Source: G965215145 sp965215145
GTDB lineage: Bacteria; Bacteroidota; Rhodothermia; Rhodothermales; JANQRZ01
DNA length: 64,000 bases
NCBI GenBank assembly: GCA_965215145.1
Contig: OZ244038.1
Span: 3,410,001-3,474,000 of the forward strand
Reading direction: 5' to 3'
This document shows positions 33,770 through 43,020 of the stretch, piece by piece (positions within the stretch are counted from its first letter, which is position 1; the number at the start of each line of letters is the position of its first letter). The notes below the pieces were generated by a model. The model made no database searches and was not told where the DNA came from. It saw only the letters and a program-made list of their open reading frames with translations. Position numbers and translations under genes: made by a program.

Positions 33770-36049
33770 TTACCGCACGACCACCACCGGCCGCGCCACG
33801 CTGGAGGTGCTGCCCTCCAGGCGCATGAGGTAGAGCCCGCTCGGCAGCCCGGCCGCGTCGAGCCGCACGGCCTCGGTGCGGCCGGCCGCCGGGGTCGCCT
33901 CGTAGAGGACCTGCACGCGCCGGCCGAGCGCGTCGTAGAGCGCGAGCGTCACCGGCTCGGGCGTGCGCACGGCGAACGTCACCGTCGCCTCGTCGCCGAC
34001 GGGGTTGGGGTAGACCGGGTGCAGCACGTAGCGCCCGCCCGGGGCCGCCGCCGGCTCGGCAGCGACGGGGAGCGGGGCCGCCGCGCTGAACTCGCTCGTG
34101 TTGCCGTCGGCGTCGGTGGCCGTGGCGACCACGAAGGCCCCGTCCGGGGCCCCGCCCTCCACGGCGACGGTGGCCGTGACGAGCGTCTGGGGCTGGTCGT
34201 AGACGGCGGTCCCGAGGTAGAGCTCTCCCTCGCGGCTCTCCGCGCTGCCGGCCGCGTAGAAGTCCACCGAGAGCGGGTACGCCGCGTTCGAGGGGGCCGA
34301 GTCGACGCCGTAGCGGACGGTGAGGCTGTCGCCGCCGAACGCCGCCTCGTCGATCTCCGGGAAGTTCTGCCCGCGGTTGTTCAGCTCCTCGTCGGCGTCG
34401 CCCAGGTCGTTGGGCGTGACGCCGTCGCCGGCGTCGACGTCGGGGTTCCCGATGTCGATGCCGATGCCGGCGTTGCCGAAGATGCGGTTGAACCGGACGG
34501 CGTTGCCCATCGCCGGCGCGCCGACGAAGCTCTGCCCCCCGGCGAGGACCACGCCCGCGCCGCCGTTGAAGGCGATCGTGTTCGGCGCGTTCTCCGCCCC
34601 GATCCGGTTGTCGTCGGCCGAGACGATCCCCCCCGGCATCCGGATCCCGGCCGCGTCGTTGCCGAGGTCGTCCCCCGCCGGGTTGGTGCCGATGTAGTTC
34701 CCGTGGGCCTCGTTGCCGTCGCTGTTGAACTGGAGGCCGACGCCGCCGAGGTCCTCGCCGCCGCTGGCGGCGATGATGTTGCCACGCCCCTGCACCGCGC
34801 CATCGGCGAAGACCCGCTGCCCGACGAGGTTGCCCTGCCCGTTGATGCGCACGCCGACGCGGGTGTTGGGCTGCGGCGTCGCCCCGTCGACGCTCACGCC
34901 GACGTAGTTCCCCTGGATGGTGAGGTTCGTCGCGGCCCCGAGCGCGATGATGCCGTCGTTCGGGACGTTGTTGATGACGAGGCCACGGATGACCGAGCCG
35001 TCGGCGCCGTTGCCGATGGAGAGCCCGCCCACCTGGCCGTCGAGGTCGCCGGGGAGGTCGCTGCCGTCGATCACGACGACGGGGTCCACGAGCGCGGTCG
35101 GGTCCGAGTCGTCGTAGCCGAGCGCCGTGTAGCCGTCGATGACGACGAGGTCGTCGACGTAGACGTAGGGCTGGCTCGGCAGGAGCCGGGCGACGCCGTC
35201 CACGGTGGGGATGTCGCCGAACCGGATCGAGTCGGCGATGGGACCGCCGGGGCCGCCGGGGCGGTTGCCGTTGGCGTTGGCCTGCGCGATGGCCGAGCGC
35301 AGGGTGCATTCGGCCTTCGCGGTGAGGCACCGCCCGTCGAGCAGCGTCTCGTCGGCGTCGTCACCCAGCGAGTTGACCTCGAAGACGTGAGTCTCGACGA
35401 AGATGGGCGGGTCGTCGTCCACCAGATCCTCCTCGATCCTCACGTCATCGAGCGAGGGGTCACTGTTGTCTACGTTGTTCCCGTTCTCGATGCCGCGGAA
35501 GCGGACGACGACGTTGCTCTGGCTCTGGTACGGGGTCAGCGAGACGACGAACTCCGTCCACTCCTCGACGCGCTCGGAGATCACGAGGCGGTTGGCGTTG
35601 ATGGTCTCGAAGGTGGCGCCGCCGTTGACGGACACGTCCACGGCGAGGACCGAGATCGGCCCGTCCGGGTCGGTGTCGGGGCCGGCGTTCTGGTACCAGA
35701 AGGCGAGCCCCGTGCCCTCGGTGCCCACGAGGTTGACGGGCGGCGTCAGCAGGCCCGGTTGTCCGAAGTCGAACGGCGAGTCGTCGATGAAGGCGAAGAA
35801 GCCGGCCCCGGTCGTATGGTCCTGCCCGGCCCCGTAGAGGAGGCCGCTGCCGGTGGGGTCGGTGTCTTGACCGAAGAGCCACTCCTCGCCCGTGAAGGTG
35901 GGCTGGCTGGTCCAGCCGGCCGGGAGGTTGCCGCCGTTCTCGAAGTCCTCGCTCAGGAGGACCTGCGCGCCCGCGCCCGGGGCCAGGAGGAGCACAAGCA
36001 GGAGGGGCAGGGCGAGGCCGCGGGGGCGGGTAGCCAGATCGAGGCACAT
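33770..36049 (-). CDS. Secreted beta-helix protein with CSLREA-like and sorting domains
   Basis: A 759-residue exported protein. Signal peptide (ALPLLLVLLLAPGAGAQ, to about residue 29), then a jelly-roll choice-of-anchor-like domain (LLSEDFENGGNLPAGW to about residue 205). A CSLREA-like segment follows (FEVNSLGDDADE, then CTLRSAIAQANANG), then a right-handed parallel beta-helix of short repeats (IGNGADGSVIRGLVINN, NLTIQGNYVGVSVDG). The last 80 residues (VYPNPVGDEATV, LYDALGRRVQV, LPSGLYLMRLEG) are a C-terminal type IX-style sorting domain. It probably acts at the cell surface as an adhesin or polysaccharide-interacting protein. No catalytic residues could be assigned. Confidence 0.8.
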   Translation of the reverse strand: MCLDLATRPRGLALPLLLVLLLAPGAGAQVLLSEDFENGGNLPAGWTSQPTFTGEEWLFGQDTDPTGSGLLYGAGQDHTTGAGFFAFIDDSPFDFGQPGLLTPPVNLVGTEGTGLAFWYQNAGPDTDPDGPISVLAVDVSVNGGATFETINANRLVISERVEEWTEFVVSLTPYQSQSNVVVRFRGIENGNNVDNSDPSLDDVRIEEDLVDDDPPIFVETHVFEVNSLGDDADETLLDGRCLTAKAECTLRSAIAQANANGNRPGGPGGPIADSIRFGDIPTVDGVARLLPSQPYVYVDDLVVIDGYTALGYDDSDPTALVDPVVVIDGSDLPGDLDGQVGGLSIGNGADGSVIRGLVINNVPNDGIIALGAATNLTIQGNYVGVSVDGATPQPNTRVGVRINGQGNLVGQRVFADGAVQGRGNIIAASGGEDLGGVGLQFNSDGNEAHGNYIGTNPAGDDLGNDAAGIRMPGGIVSADDNRIGAENAPNTIAFNGGAGVVLAGGQSFVGAPAMGNAVRFNRIFGNAGIGIDIGNPDVDAGDGVTPNDLGDADEELNNRGQNFPEIDEAAFGGDSLTVRYGVDSAPSNAAYPLSVDFYAAGSAESREGELYLGTAVYDQPQTLVTATVAVEGGAPDGAFVVATATDADGNTSEFSAAAPLPVAAEPAAAPGGRYVLHPVYPNPVGDEATVTFAVRTPEPVTLALYDALGRRVQVLYEATPAAGRTEAVRLDAAGLPSGLYLMRLEGSTSSVARPVVVVR

Positions 36050-36109
36050 AAGGACAGGGGCAAGGATTCAGGGGTTAGCCCCTCAAGCTAACCGCGCCGC
36101 GCACCCCCG

Positions 36110-37441
36110 TCAAGTCTCCATCCGGTCGGCCGTGCGCTCCTCGCGGTCGGAGCGGCGGGCGTACCAGTTCATCACCGGGGTGACGGAGACGCCGTGGAGG
36201 ACGACGCTCGCGGTGATGGCGAGGAGGACGACGCCGAGGATCTTCCCGGAGAAGAGGTCGAAGACGCCGTGGACCTCGGCGTACATGAGGTAGTAGATCG
36301 AGCCGATCCCGCGGATCCCGAACCACGCGATGAGCTCGCGCTGGAGGCCGGTCGTGGCTGAGCCCCAGAGGCCGGCGAAGACGGCTACCGGGCGGATCAC
36401 GAAAAACATCACCCCGACGAACAGGAACGCCTCCAGCGAGAGGTCGGCGTAGGTCAGCAGCGCGCCGACGAGGACGACGAGCGTGACGCCCCCGATCCGC
36501 TCAAGCTGCTCGGCGAACCCGAGCACGGCCGAGGCCATGTAGGCCGGGGCCGCCTCCTCGTCCACGGCGACCTCCTCCTTGGCCCCCCTCCGCGCCATCT
36601 CCTCGACCTCCTCGGCCGCGCGGTCGCCGGTGTGGCGCCGCTCCTCGAACCGGAGCGCGAGGCCCGCCGCGAAGACGGCGAGGAAGGCGTAGGTGTAGGC
36701 CATCAGCGCGACGCCGTAGCTCAACGCCACGAGCCCGAGCGCGAGGAAGTCGTCGAGCCCGACGGCCTCCTCGTGCTCCCGGCGGAGATAGACGACGAGG
36801 CGGCCCACGGCGAGGCCGAGCAGCGCGCCGATGGCGATCCCCCCGAAGACGGCCCACACCACGTCCACCGCAAACCACCGCCACCCGTACTCCCCGAGCT
36901 CGCGGAGGCCGAGCAGCCCGAGGCCGAGCATCACGAAGGGGAACGCCGCGCCGTCGTTGAAGCCGGCCTCGCCGGTGAGGCTGAACCGGAGGCGGTCCCG
37001 GTCGTCGGGGTCCTCGATCTGCACGTCCGAGGCGAGGACGGGGTCGGTCGGCGCGAGGACGGCCCCGAGGAGGACGGCCGCGCCGAGCGGCAGCGCGAGC
37101 AGCCACATCCCCGCGAGCGCCACGAGCCCGACGGTCACCGTCATCGAGACGGTGGCGAGGCGGAGCGGCAGCTTCCAGCGCCCGCTGTCGAGCGGCGTCC
37201 GGAGCTTGAGCCCCGCCGCGAACAGCGAGAGGATCACCGCCACCTCGGCCAGCCGCTCCAGGATCGCCGCCTGCTCGATGGGGTCGATGGCGAGCAGCCC
37301 CAGCCCGAGCGGGCCGATACCGACGCCGACGAGGAGGTAAAGCTGCGCCGTCGAGAGCGGGAGGCGCCGGAGGAACGAGCTCGCCAGCGCCATCAGCGTC
37401 AGCAGCAGCCCGACGACGACGAACCAGAGGGAGAAGGGCAT
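36110..37441 (-). CDS. CPA1-type cation:proton antiporter
   Basis: A 443-residue inner-membrane protein of about 12 TM segments, exchanging Na+ or K+ for protons. CPA1 landmarks are GAVLAPTDPVLASDVQ with the transport Asp residues, and FSLTGEAGFNDGAAFPF. A hydrophilic acidic insertion (AAEEVEEMARRGAKEEVAVDEEAA) divides the C-terminal helices, and the tail is short without a TrkA domain. It is monocistronic in appearance. The ion specificity cannot be told from sequence. Confidence 0.87.
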   Translation of the reverse strand: MPFSLWFVVVGLLLTLMALASSFLRRLPLSTAQLYLLVGVGIGPLGLGLLAIDPIEQAAILERLAEVAVILSLFAAGLKLRTPLDSGRWKLPLRLATVSMTVTVGLVALAGMWLLALPLGAAVLLGAVLAPTDPVLASDVQIEDPDDRDRLRFSLTGEAGFNDGAAFPFVMLGLGLLGLRELGEYGWRWFAVDVVWAVFGGIAIGALLGLAVGRLVVYLRREHEEAVGLDDFLALGLVALSYGVALMAYTYAFLAVFAAGLALRFEERRHTGDRAAEEVEEMARRGAKEEVAVDEEAAPAYMASAVLGFAEQLERIGGVTLVVLVGALLTYADLSLEAFLFVGVMFFVIRPVAVFAGLWGSATTGLQRELIAWFGIRGIGSIYYLMYAEVHGVFDLFSGKILGVVLLAITASVVLHGVSVTPVMNWYARRSDREERTADRMET

Positions 37442-37505
37442 TCGGGGAGGGGGAGGCGCCCGCTCACCACCGCCTGTCCCCGCCGGTTCCCGGCGCGCCC
37501 CGTCG

Positions 37506-38096
37506 TTACGTCTCGTCTGGGTCCAGCCAGCGGGGGCCGTCCGGCGGCTCGTAGGCGTGGAGCTGCGCCAGGACCTCCTCCGGCGACTCGGCCTCCAGCA
37601 GCATCGCCCGGTGCGCGGGGCGGACGAACCCCTCGGCGACGGCGTGGTCGAGGAAGGCGAGGAGCCCGTCGAAGTAGCCGCCGACGTTGACGAGCGCCAG
37701 CGGCTTCCGGTGGATGCCGAGCTGCGCCCACGTCCACGTCTCCGTCAGCTCCTCCAGCGTCCCGAGCCCGCCGGGCAGCGCGACGAAGGCGTCGGAGAGC
37801 CGGGCCATCGCCGCCTTCCGCTCGTGCATCGTGCGCACGGTGACGAGCCGGGTCAGCCCGCCGTGGTCGACCTCTCGCGCGACCAGCCCGTGCGGGATCA
37901 CCCCGACGACCTCGCCGCCGGCCGCGAGCGCGGCGTCCGCCACGGCCCCCATCACCCCGATGCTCCCCCCGCCATAGACGACTCCGACGCCCGCCTCGGC
38001 CAGCACCCGCCCGACGGCCGCGCCCGCCGCGAGGTACGCCGACCTCGCACCGGGGCGCGAGCCGCAGTAGACGCAGACGCGGCGGAGGTCGGGCAC
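37506..38096 (-). CDS. LOG-type Rossmann protein (TIGR00730)
   Basis: A 196-residue protein of the LOG family, cytokinin riboside 5'-monophosphate phosphoribohydrolases or related nucleotide hydrolases. It starts with RRVCVYCGSRPGARSAYL, and has the family nucleotide-binding motif LPGGLGTLEELTE (about residues 109-121) plus VYGGGSIGVMGAVAD. Full length. In bacteria the true substrate is usually an AMP-like nucleotide rather than a cytokinin. It sits between the antiporter and leuS on the same strand, separated from leuS by a composite repeat. Confidence 0.9.
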   Translation of the reverse strand: MPDLRRVCVYCGSRPGARSAYLAAGAAVGRVLAEAGVGVVYGGGSIGVMGAVADAALAAGGEVVGVIPHGLVAREVDHGGLTRLVTVRTMHERKAAMARLSDAFVALPGGLGTLEELTETWTWAQLGIHRKPLALVNVGGYFDGLLAFLDHAVAEGFVRPAHRAMLLEAESPEEVLAQLHAYEPPDGPRWLDPDET

Positions 38097-38158
38097 GTTG
38101 GGCCGGGGCGACGGCAGGGACGCAGCCTGCCTCGTCCCTACGCAAGGTTGAGATGGTC

Positions 38159-38214
38159 GTAGGGGCGGGTCTTGTACCCGCCCGGAGCAGGGGGACCACC
38201 AGGGTCGCCCCTAC
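38159..38214. repeat. GTAG-family composite repeat
   Basis: It starts GTAGGGGCGGG and ends GGGTCGCCCCTAC. The left half has the hairpin GGGCGGG, TCTTG, TACCCGCCC, nearly identical to 11470-11494. An adjacent small palindrome AGGGAC with GTCCCTAC at 38116-38141 belongs to the same family. It separates leuS from the LOG gene. Confidence 0.75.
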
Positions 38215-38227
38215 GGCACCGGTGGAT

Positions 38228-40807
38228 TCAGTTCACGACGAAGTTGACGAGCCGGCCGGGCACGACGATCTCCTTGCGCACCGTCCCCTCGGCGAGGTAG
38301 CGCGCGACGTTGTCCTCGGCCCGTGCCGCCTCCAGCACCGCGTCCTTCTGCGCGTCGGCCGGGACGGTGACGGTGGCGCGGAGCTTCCCGTTCACCTGCA
38401 CGGCAATCTCGGCCTCGTCCTCCTGGAGATACCGCTCATCGGCCTCGGGCCAGGGGGCGTAGGTGAGGCTGTCCGCGTGCCCGAGCCGCCGCCACAGCTC
38501 CTCCCCGAGGTGCGGGGCGAACGGGGCCAGCAGCAGCACGAACGGCTCCCACACCGCCTTCGGCACGGCGTCCCACTTGTAAGCCGCGTTGACGAACTCC
38601 ATCATCTTCGCGATGGCCGTGTTGAACCGGAGCCCGTCAATGTCCTCCGTGACGCCGGCGATGGTCTGGTGCAGCGCGCGAAGCTGCTCCTTCGTCGGCT
38701 CGTTGTCCGTCCGCTCCCCCTCGGTGAAGAGGCGCCAGACGCGGGCGAGGAAGCGGTGGACGCCCTCGACGCCGCGCATGCTCCACGGCTTCGTCTGCTC
38801 CAGCGGCCCCATAAACATCTCGTAGAGCCGGAGCGAGTCGGCGCCGTATTCGCGGACCACGTCGTCGGGGTTGATGACGTTGCCGCGGCTCTTCGACATC
38901 TTGTAGGCCCGCGCCTCCACCGTCACGTCGGGGTCGGCCTTGAGGACGTAGTGGTCGCCGCGCTTCTCGACGCGGCCGTCCTCGACGGTGCTCGCCGTGC
39001 CGTCGCGCTCGACGGTGAACTCCATCTCGCCGAGGATCATGCCCTGGTTGACGAGGCGCTGGAACGGCTCCTCGGTCGAGACGACGCCGGCGTCGAAGAG
39101 CACCTTGTGCCAGAACCGCGCGTAGAGCAGGTGCAGCACCGCGTGCTCGGCGCCGCCGACGTAGAGGTCCACCGGCATCCAGTACCGCTCCTTCTCGGGG
39201 TCCACGAGGCGGCGGTCGTTGCCGGGGTCGAGGTAGCGGAGGTAGTACCAGCACGAACCGGCCCACTGCGGCATCGTGTTCGTCTCGCGCCGCGCCGCCT
39301 CGCCGGTCTCGGGGTCCGTCGTCTCGACCCAGTCGCGGATCGCGGCCAGCGGGCTCTCGCCGGTGCCCGTCGGGCGGTAGCTCTCGACCTCCGGCAGACG
39401 GACGGGCAGGGCGTCCTCGGGGAGCGGGCGCGGCTCGGCGCCGACGTGGACGACGGGGAACGGCTCGCCCCAGTAGCGCTGCCGGCTGAAGAGCCAGTCG
39501 CGGAGCTTGTAGTTGACCCGCCGTCGCCCGACGCCCTCGCTCTGCAGCCACGCGGTCATCTTCTCCTTTGCCTCCTCCACCGGCAGCCCGTTGAGGTCCA
39601 CGCCGCGGTCGGCGATGCCGGGGATCGCGCGGTCGGAGGAGTCGGAGTTGATGGCGGGGCCGTCGCCGGTGTACGCCTCCCCGTCGAAGTCCTCCGGGGG
39701 CTCGACGGTGCGGGTGATGGGGAGGCCGTACTGCGTGGCGAAGTCCCAGTCACGCTGGTCCTGCCCCGGCACGGCCATGATGGCGCCGGTGCCGTAGGTG
39801 GCGAGCGCGTAGTCGGCCACCCAGATCGGGATGTGATGGCCCGTGGCTGGGTTGAGCGCGCTGGCCCCGGTGAACACGCCGGTTTTTTCCTTTTGAATCT
39901 CGGTGCGTTCGAGGTCGCTCTTGAGGGCGGCGGCGGTGCGGTACTCCGCGACGGCCTCGCGCTGGGCCTCCGTCGTGATGGCCTCGACGAGCGGGTGCTC
40001 GGGGGCGAGCACCATGAACGTCGCGCCGAAGAGGGTGTCCGGCCGCGTAGTGAACACGCGGAGCCGCTCCTCGGCGTGGCCGTGGACGGGGAAGTCCACC
40101 TCGGCCCCCTCGCTCCGCCCGATCCAGTTCCGCTGCATCTCCTTCAGCGACTCCGGCCAGTCGAGTCTTTCTAGCCCATCGAGGAGCCGCTCGGCGTAGT
40201 CGGTGATCTTGAGGACCCACTGCCGCATCGGCTTCCGCACGACGGGGAAGCCGCCGACCTCGCTCTTCCCGTCCACGACCTCCTCGTTCGAGAGGACGGT
40301 CCCGAGCTCGGGGCACCAGTTGACGGGGACCTCGGCCTCGTAGGCGAGCCCGCGCTCGTAGAGCCTCAAGAAGATCCACTGCGTCCAACGGTAGTACTCC
40401 GGGTCGGTGGTGTCGACCTCGCGGCTCCAGTCGTAGGAGAAGCCCAGCATCTTGAGCTGCTCGCGGAAGCGGCGGACGTTGCGTCGGGTCGTCTCGCGGG
40501 GGTGCGTACCGGTCTTGAGCGCGTACTGCTCGGCCGGCAGCCCGAAGGCGTCCCACCCGATGGGGTGGAGCACGTTGTAGCCCTGCATCCGCCGGGCGCG
40601 CGCGAGGATGTCGGTGGCGGTGTACCCCTCGGGGTGGCCGACGTGGAGGCCGGCGCCCGACGGGTACGGGAACATGTCGAGGACGTAGTACTTCGGCTTC
40701 GACGCGTCGAAGCCGGCGTCGCCGGGGCCGGGGGTGCGGAAGGTGTCGTGCGCGTCCCAGTAGCGCTGCCAGCGCGGCTCGATCTCGTCGTGGGGGTACC
40801 CGGCCAT
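38228..40807 (-). CDS. leuS: Leucyl-tRNA synthetase
   Basis: An 859-residue class Ia aminoacyl-tRNA synthetase charging tRNA-Leu. The ATP signature HVGH is in PSGAGLHVGHPEGYT, and KMSKS is in AYKMSKSRGNVINPDD. The CP1 editing domain lies between, with TTRPDTLFGATFMVLAPEHP. The anticodon-binding and C-terminal domains end ARYLAEGTVRKEIVVPGRLVNFVVN. It is full length with no internal damage. No T-box or leader is visible upstream. Confidence 0.97.
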   Translation of the reverse strand: MAGYPHDEIEPRWQRYWDAHDTFRTPGPGDAGFDASKPKYYVLDMFPYPSGAGLHVGHPEGYTATDILARARRMQGYNVLHPIGWDAFGLPAEQYALKTGTHPRETTRRNVRRFREQLKMLGFSYDWSREVDTTDPEYYRWTQWIFLRLYERGLAYEAEVPVNWCPELGTVLSNEEVVDGKSEVGGFPVVRKPMRQWVLKITDYAERLLDGLERLDWPESLKEMQRNWIGRSEGAEVDFPVHGHAEERLRVFTTRPDTLFGATFMVLAPEHPLVEAITTEAQREAVAEYRTAAALKSDLERTEIQKEKTGVFTGASALNPATGHHIPIWVADYALATYGTGAIMAVPGQDQRDWDFATQYGLPITRTVEPPEDFDGEAYTGDGPAINSDSSDRAIPGIADRGVDLNGLPVEEAKEKMTAWLQSEGVGRRRVNYKLRDWLFSRQRYWGEPFPVVHVGAEPRPLPEDALPVRLPEVESYRPTGTGESPLAAIRDWVETTDPETGEAARRETNTMPQWAGSCWYYLRYLDPGNDRRLVDPEKERYWMPVDLYVGGAEHAVLHLLYARFWHKVLFDAGVVSTEEPFQRLVNQGMILGEMEFTVERDGTASTVEDGRVEKRGDHYVLKADPDVTVEARAYKMSKSRGNVINPDDVVREYGADSLRLYEMFMGPLEQTKPWSMRGVEGVHRFLARVWRLFTEGERTDNEPTKEQLRALHQTIAGVTEDIDGLRFNTAIAKMMEFVNAAYKWDAVPKAVWEPFVLLLAPFAPHLGEELWRRLGHADSLTYAPWPEADERYLQEDEAEIAVQVNGKLRATVTVPADAQKDAVLEAARAEDNVARYLAEGTVRKEIVVPGRLVNFVVN

Positions 40808-40895
40808 CGGGGGGAGGGGCTGCGTGCGGAGAGGAGCGCGAAGCTACGAGGACGGCCCCCGTCCGGTTCGCCGGACTCCCGTGAAGCCGCCCCCC

Positions 40896-42716
40896 TCAGG
40901 TGCCGAAGGCGATCCGCAGTCGGACCCCGCCCTCCAGCGGCCACAGCCCGATGACGTAGTACGTCGCCGTCGGGTCCTGGAACCACACGCCGCCCCCATC
41001 CGGGCGCTCCTCCACCTCCCCCTCGAACAGCCGCCCGGCGAGCGCACGGACGCGCGGGAGCACCTCCTCGTAGTCGAGTCCGGGCAGGTCGAGCGCCTCG
41101 TCCACGGACTCGTACCCGTAGTCCCCGAAGAACCGCTCGCCGCCCGGATAGAAGGCGACGCGCGCGAGGCGGAACCCCTCGCCTCCGTTTCGAGGTGCGC
41201 CCCGCTCTGATCTCACCCCGAGCTGAGTCTCCGACAGCGGCGCCCCTGCTCGCGCCGCCGCGAACCGCCTGAGGAACGTCCGCCACGGCCTCTTCGGCGG
41301 GTCGAACAGGCTGTCGGGGAACACGAGCGGCGGCGCGGCGACCGAAGCCAGCGGCTCCAGCAGTGGCCGGTCGAGCACGCGGCCGGCCGGGTCGATGCGC
41401 GCGAGGCGAGGGGGCACCGACTCCGCTCCCCAGCGCGGCGCCGTAGCGTCGGCGAGGAGAACGAGCGCCGTTCCGTCCTCGAACGGCCCCGCCGCCGCAA
41501 ACGCCGGGGGGATGGCCCAGGCGCCCGACGGCTCCACGTAGCCCCAGAAACCGGGCTCCTGCCCCGTCCCCGCCTGTGCTCGGATCAGCGGGCGCTCCTC
41601 CTCCACGTCGTCCAGCGCGATGCCGAGGAAGGCGGGCTCGACTACGACCTCGCCCGCCGCCTCGTTGTAGATCCCGTAGGCCCCGTTCTTCTTGACCCAC
41701 ACCAGGTCGCTGCCCTCCGTCCGTGGCCCTACAGCATCGAAGCGGGGGGCCGGGAGCAGCCTGCCCTCTCGGTCAATGCGCACCTGCTCCCCCTCCTGGG
41801 TGGCCCAGGCGACGCCGTCGCGGAACGCCCCGATGCCCTCGTCCTCCGTCTCATCCTCCCCACCGGCACCTTCGCAGAGGGTGGCCGAGAGGTCCACCTC
41901 GCCGGCCGCGTCGGCGGCGCGGGCGGCCTCGACGAACTCGGCGCCGCCTTCGCGAATGCCGTCAGCCAGCGCGGCGCTGAGCGCCCCCATCCCGAGGCGG
42001 CTCCCGTACCGGGCAGCCTCTGTGTCACTCGCCACGATGAAGGCCTCGACCTCCTCGTCCGAGAGCTCGCGGAAGGCGTAGAGCGGGGTACCGCGCGCCG
42101 CGGAGCCGATCATGCCCTCGAGCTGCGGACGGGCGCGGGCGCGAACGGAGTCGGCCGGCGGGGACTCGACGCCGCAAAGGTCGGCATTGAAGACGGCCGA
42201 GGCCACGACGAGTTCGAGGTAGAGGTCCACGGCGGCGTCCTGCGCGCCCGTCACCTCCATGTATCGGTCGATCTGCGCCTCCCGCTCAGTCGTCACCTCG
42301 AAGGAGTTGAACTGGCCGGACATGGCGTACATCTGCAGCGCCACCTGCGCGTTGGGGTCGGTGGAGGCGGAATCCTGGAGGGCCTGCAGCCGCTGCACTG
42401 TCGGGTCCTCGTAGCGCTCGATCACGCCGCGCAGGGCCGCCTCCTCAGCGTTAGCCGCAACGTAGGCCTCCAGCCGTTCCATCACGGCCTCGGCGCTGAG
42501 CGCCCTGGCGAGGGACTCGGCGAAGGGCTCCTGCAACGGCTCCGGCATCTGCATGGCCTGCATCTGCATCTGCTGCTGGAGCTGCCCGGCGATCTGCTCG
42601 GCCTGGTCATCGAGGCCAGTGGCGTCGAGGTAGGCCTCGGCGAGGTCCTCGGAGACCTGAGCGCGAGCTGGGAGCACGCAGAAAGAGAGCGCGAGGACGA
42701 GCAAGGAGGGGCGCAT
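40896..42716 (-). CDS. Exported protein with DUF2059-like and WG-repeat regions
   Basis: The ATG at 42716 gives a 606-residue protein with a signal peptide ending PARAQ (about residue 19). The N-terminal region (SEDLAEAYLDATGLDDQAEQIAGQL, VMERLEAYVAANAEE) resembles DUF2059. The C-terminal half holds WG-type repeats (GIYNEAAGEVVVEPAF, GYVEPSGAWAIPPAF) that form a beta-propeller-like fold. Such proteins are periplasmic or surface-located with no known enzyme activity. The longer frame to 42896 would lack a signal peptide and is rejected. The function is unknown. Confidence 0.7.
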   Translation of the reverse strand: MRPSLLVLALSFCVLPARAQVSEDLAEAYLDATGLDDQAEQIAGQLQQQMQMQAMQMPEPLQEPFAESLARALSAEAVMERLEAYVAANAEEAALRGVIERYEDPTVQRLQALQDSASTDPNAQVALQMYAMSGQFNSFEVTTEREAQIDRYMEVTGAQDAAVDLYLELVVASAVFNADLCGVESPPADSVRARARPQLEGMIGSAARGTPLYAFRELSDEEVEAFIVASDTEAARYGSRLGMGALSAALADGIREGGAEFVEAARAADAAGEVDLSATLCEGAGGEDETEDEGIGAFRDGVAWATQEGEQVRIDREGRLLPAPRFDAVGPRTEGSDLVWVKKNGAYGIYNEAAGEVVVEPAFLGIALDDVEEERPLIRAQAGTGQEPGFWGYVEPSGAWAIPPAFAAAGPFEDGTALVLLADATAPRWGAESVPPRLARIDPAGRVLDRPLLEPLASVAAPPLVFPDSLFDPPKRPWRTFLRRFAAARAGAPLSETQLGVRSERGAPRNGGEGFRLARVAFYPGGERFFGDYGYESVDEALDLPGLDYEEVLPRVRALAGRLFEGEVEERPDGGGVWFQDPTATYYVIGLWPLEGGVRLRIAFGT

Positions 42717-43020
42717 CGGAGTGGGGATGTAGAAAGCAACAGGAGGACGAAGGTACCGCCGACGCTGTCTCGGGATCATGGGGGCCCGTTGACCCTGGGG
42801 AAGAGACCGTGAGGAGGAGAAAGGGCCGTGGTCAGCGAGGGAGCGCCGGGCTACGAGAGTCGCGGGGCGGGGGTCCGCACCTCGCAGCGTTCGCACCTCG
42901 CAGCGGTGGAGGGGTATCGGGGACGTCTGTGGCGATAGCTCCTGAAGCCTTAGCTCACACCATTATATTTATATTCACGCCCTCTCCGAACCGCTTCTGC
43001 TGCCGACGCCTAGGTCTAGG
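42717..43020. other. Divergent AT-richer promoter gap
   Basis: A 304-bp gap between the WG-repeat gene and the methyltransferase. Bases 42961-42976 (CATTATATTTATATTC) are by far the most AT-rich stretch locally and probably hold the methyltransferase promoter; TATATT would be a plausible -10-like box. No gene or repeat is seen. Confidence 0.5.
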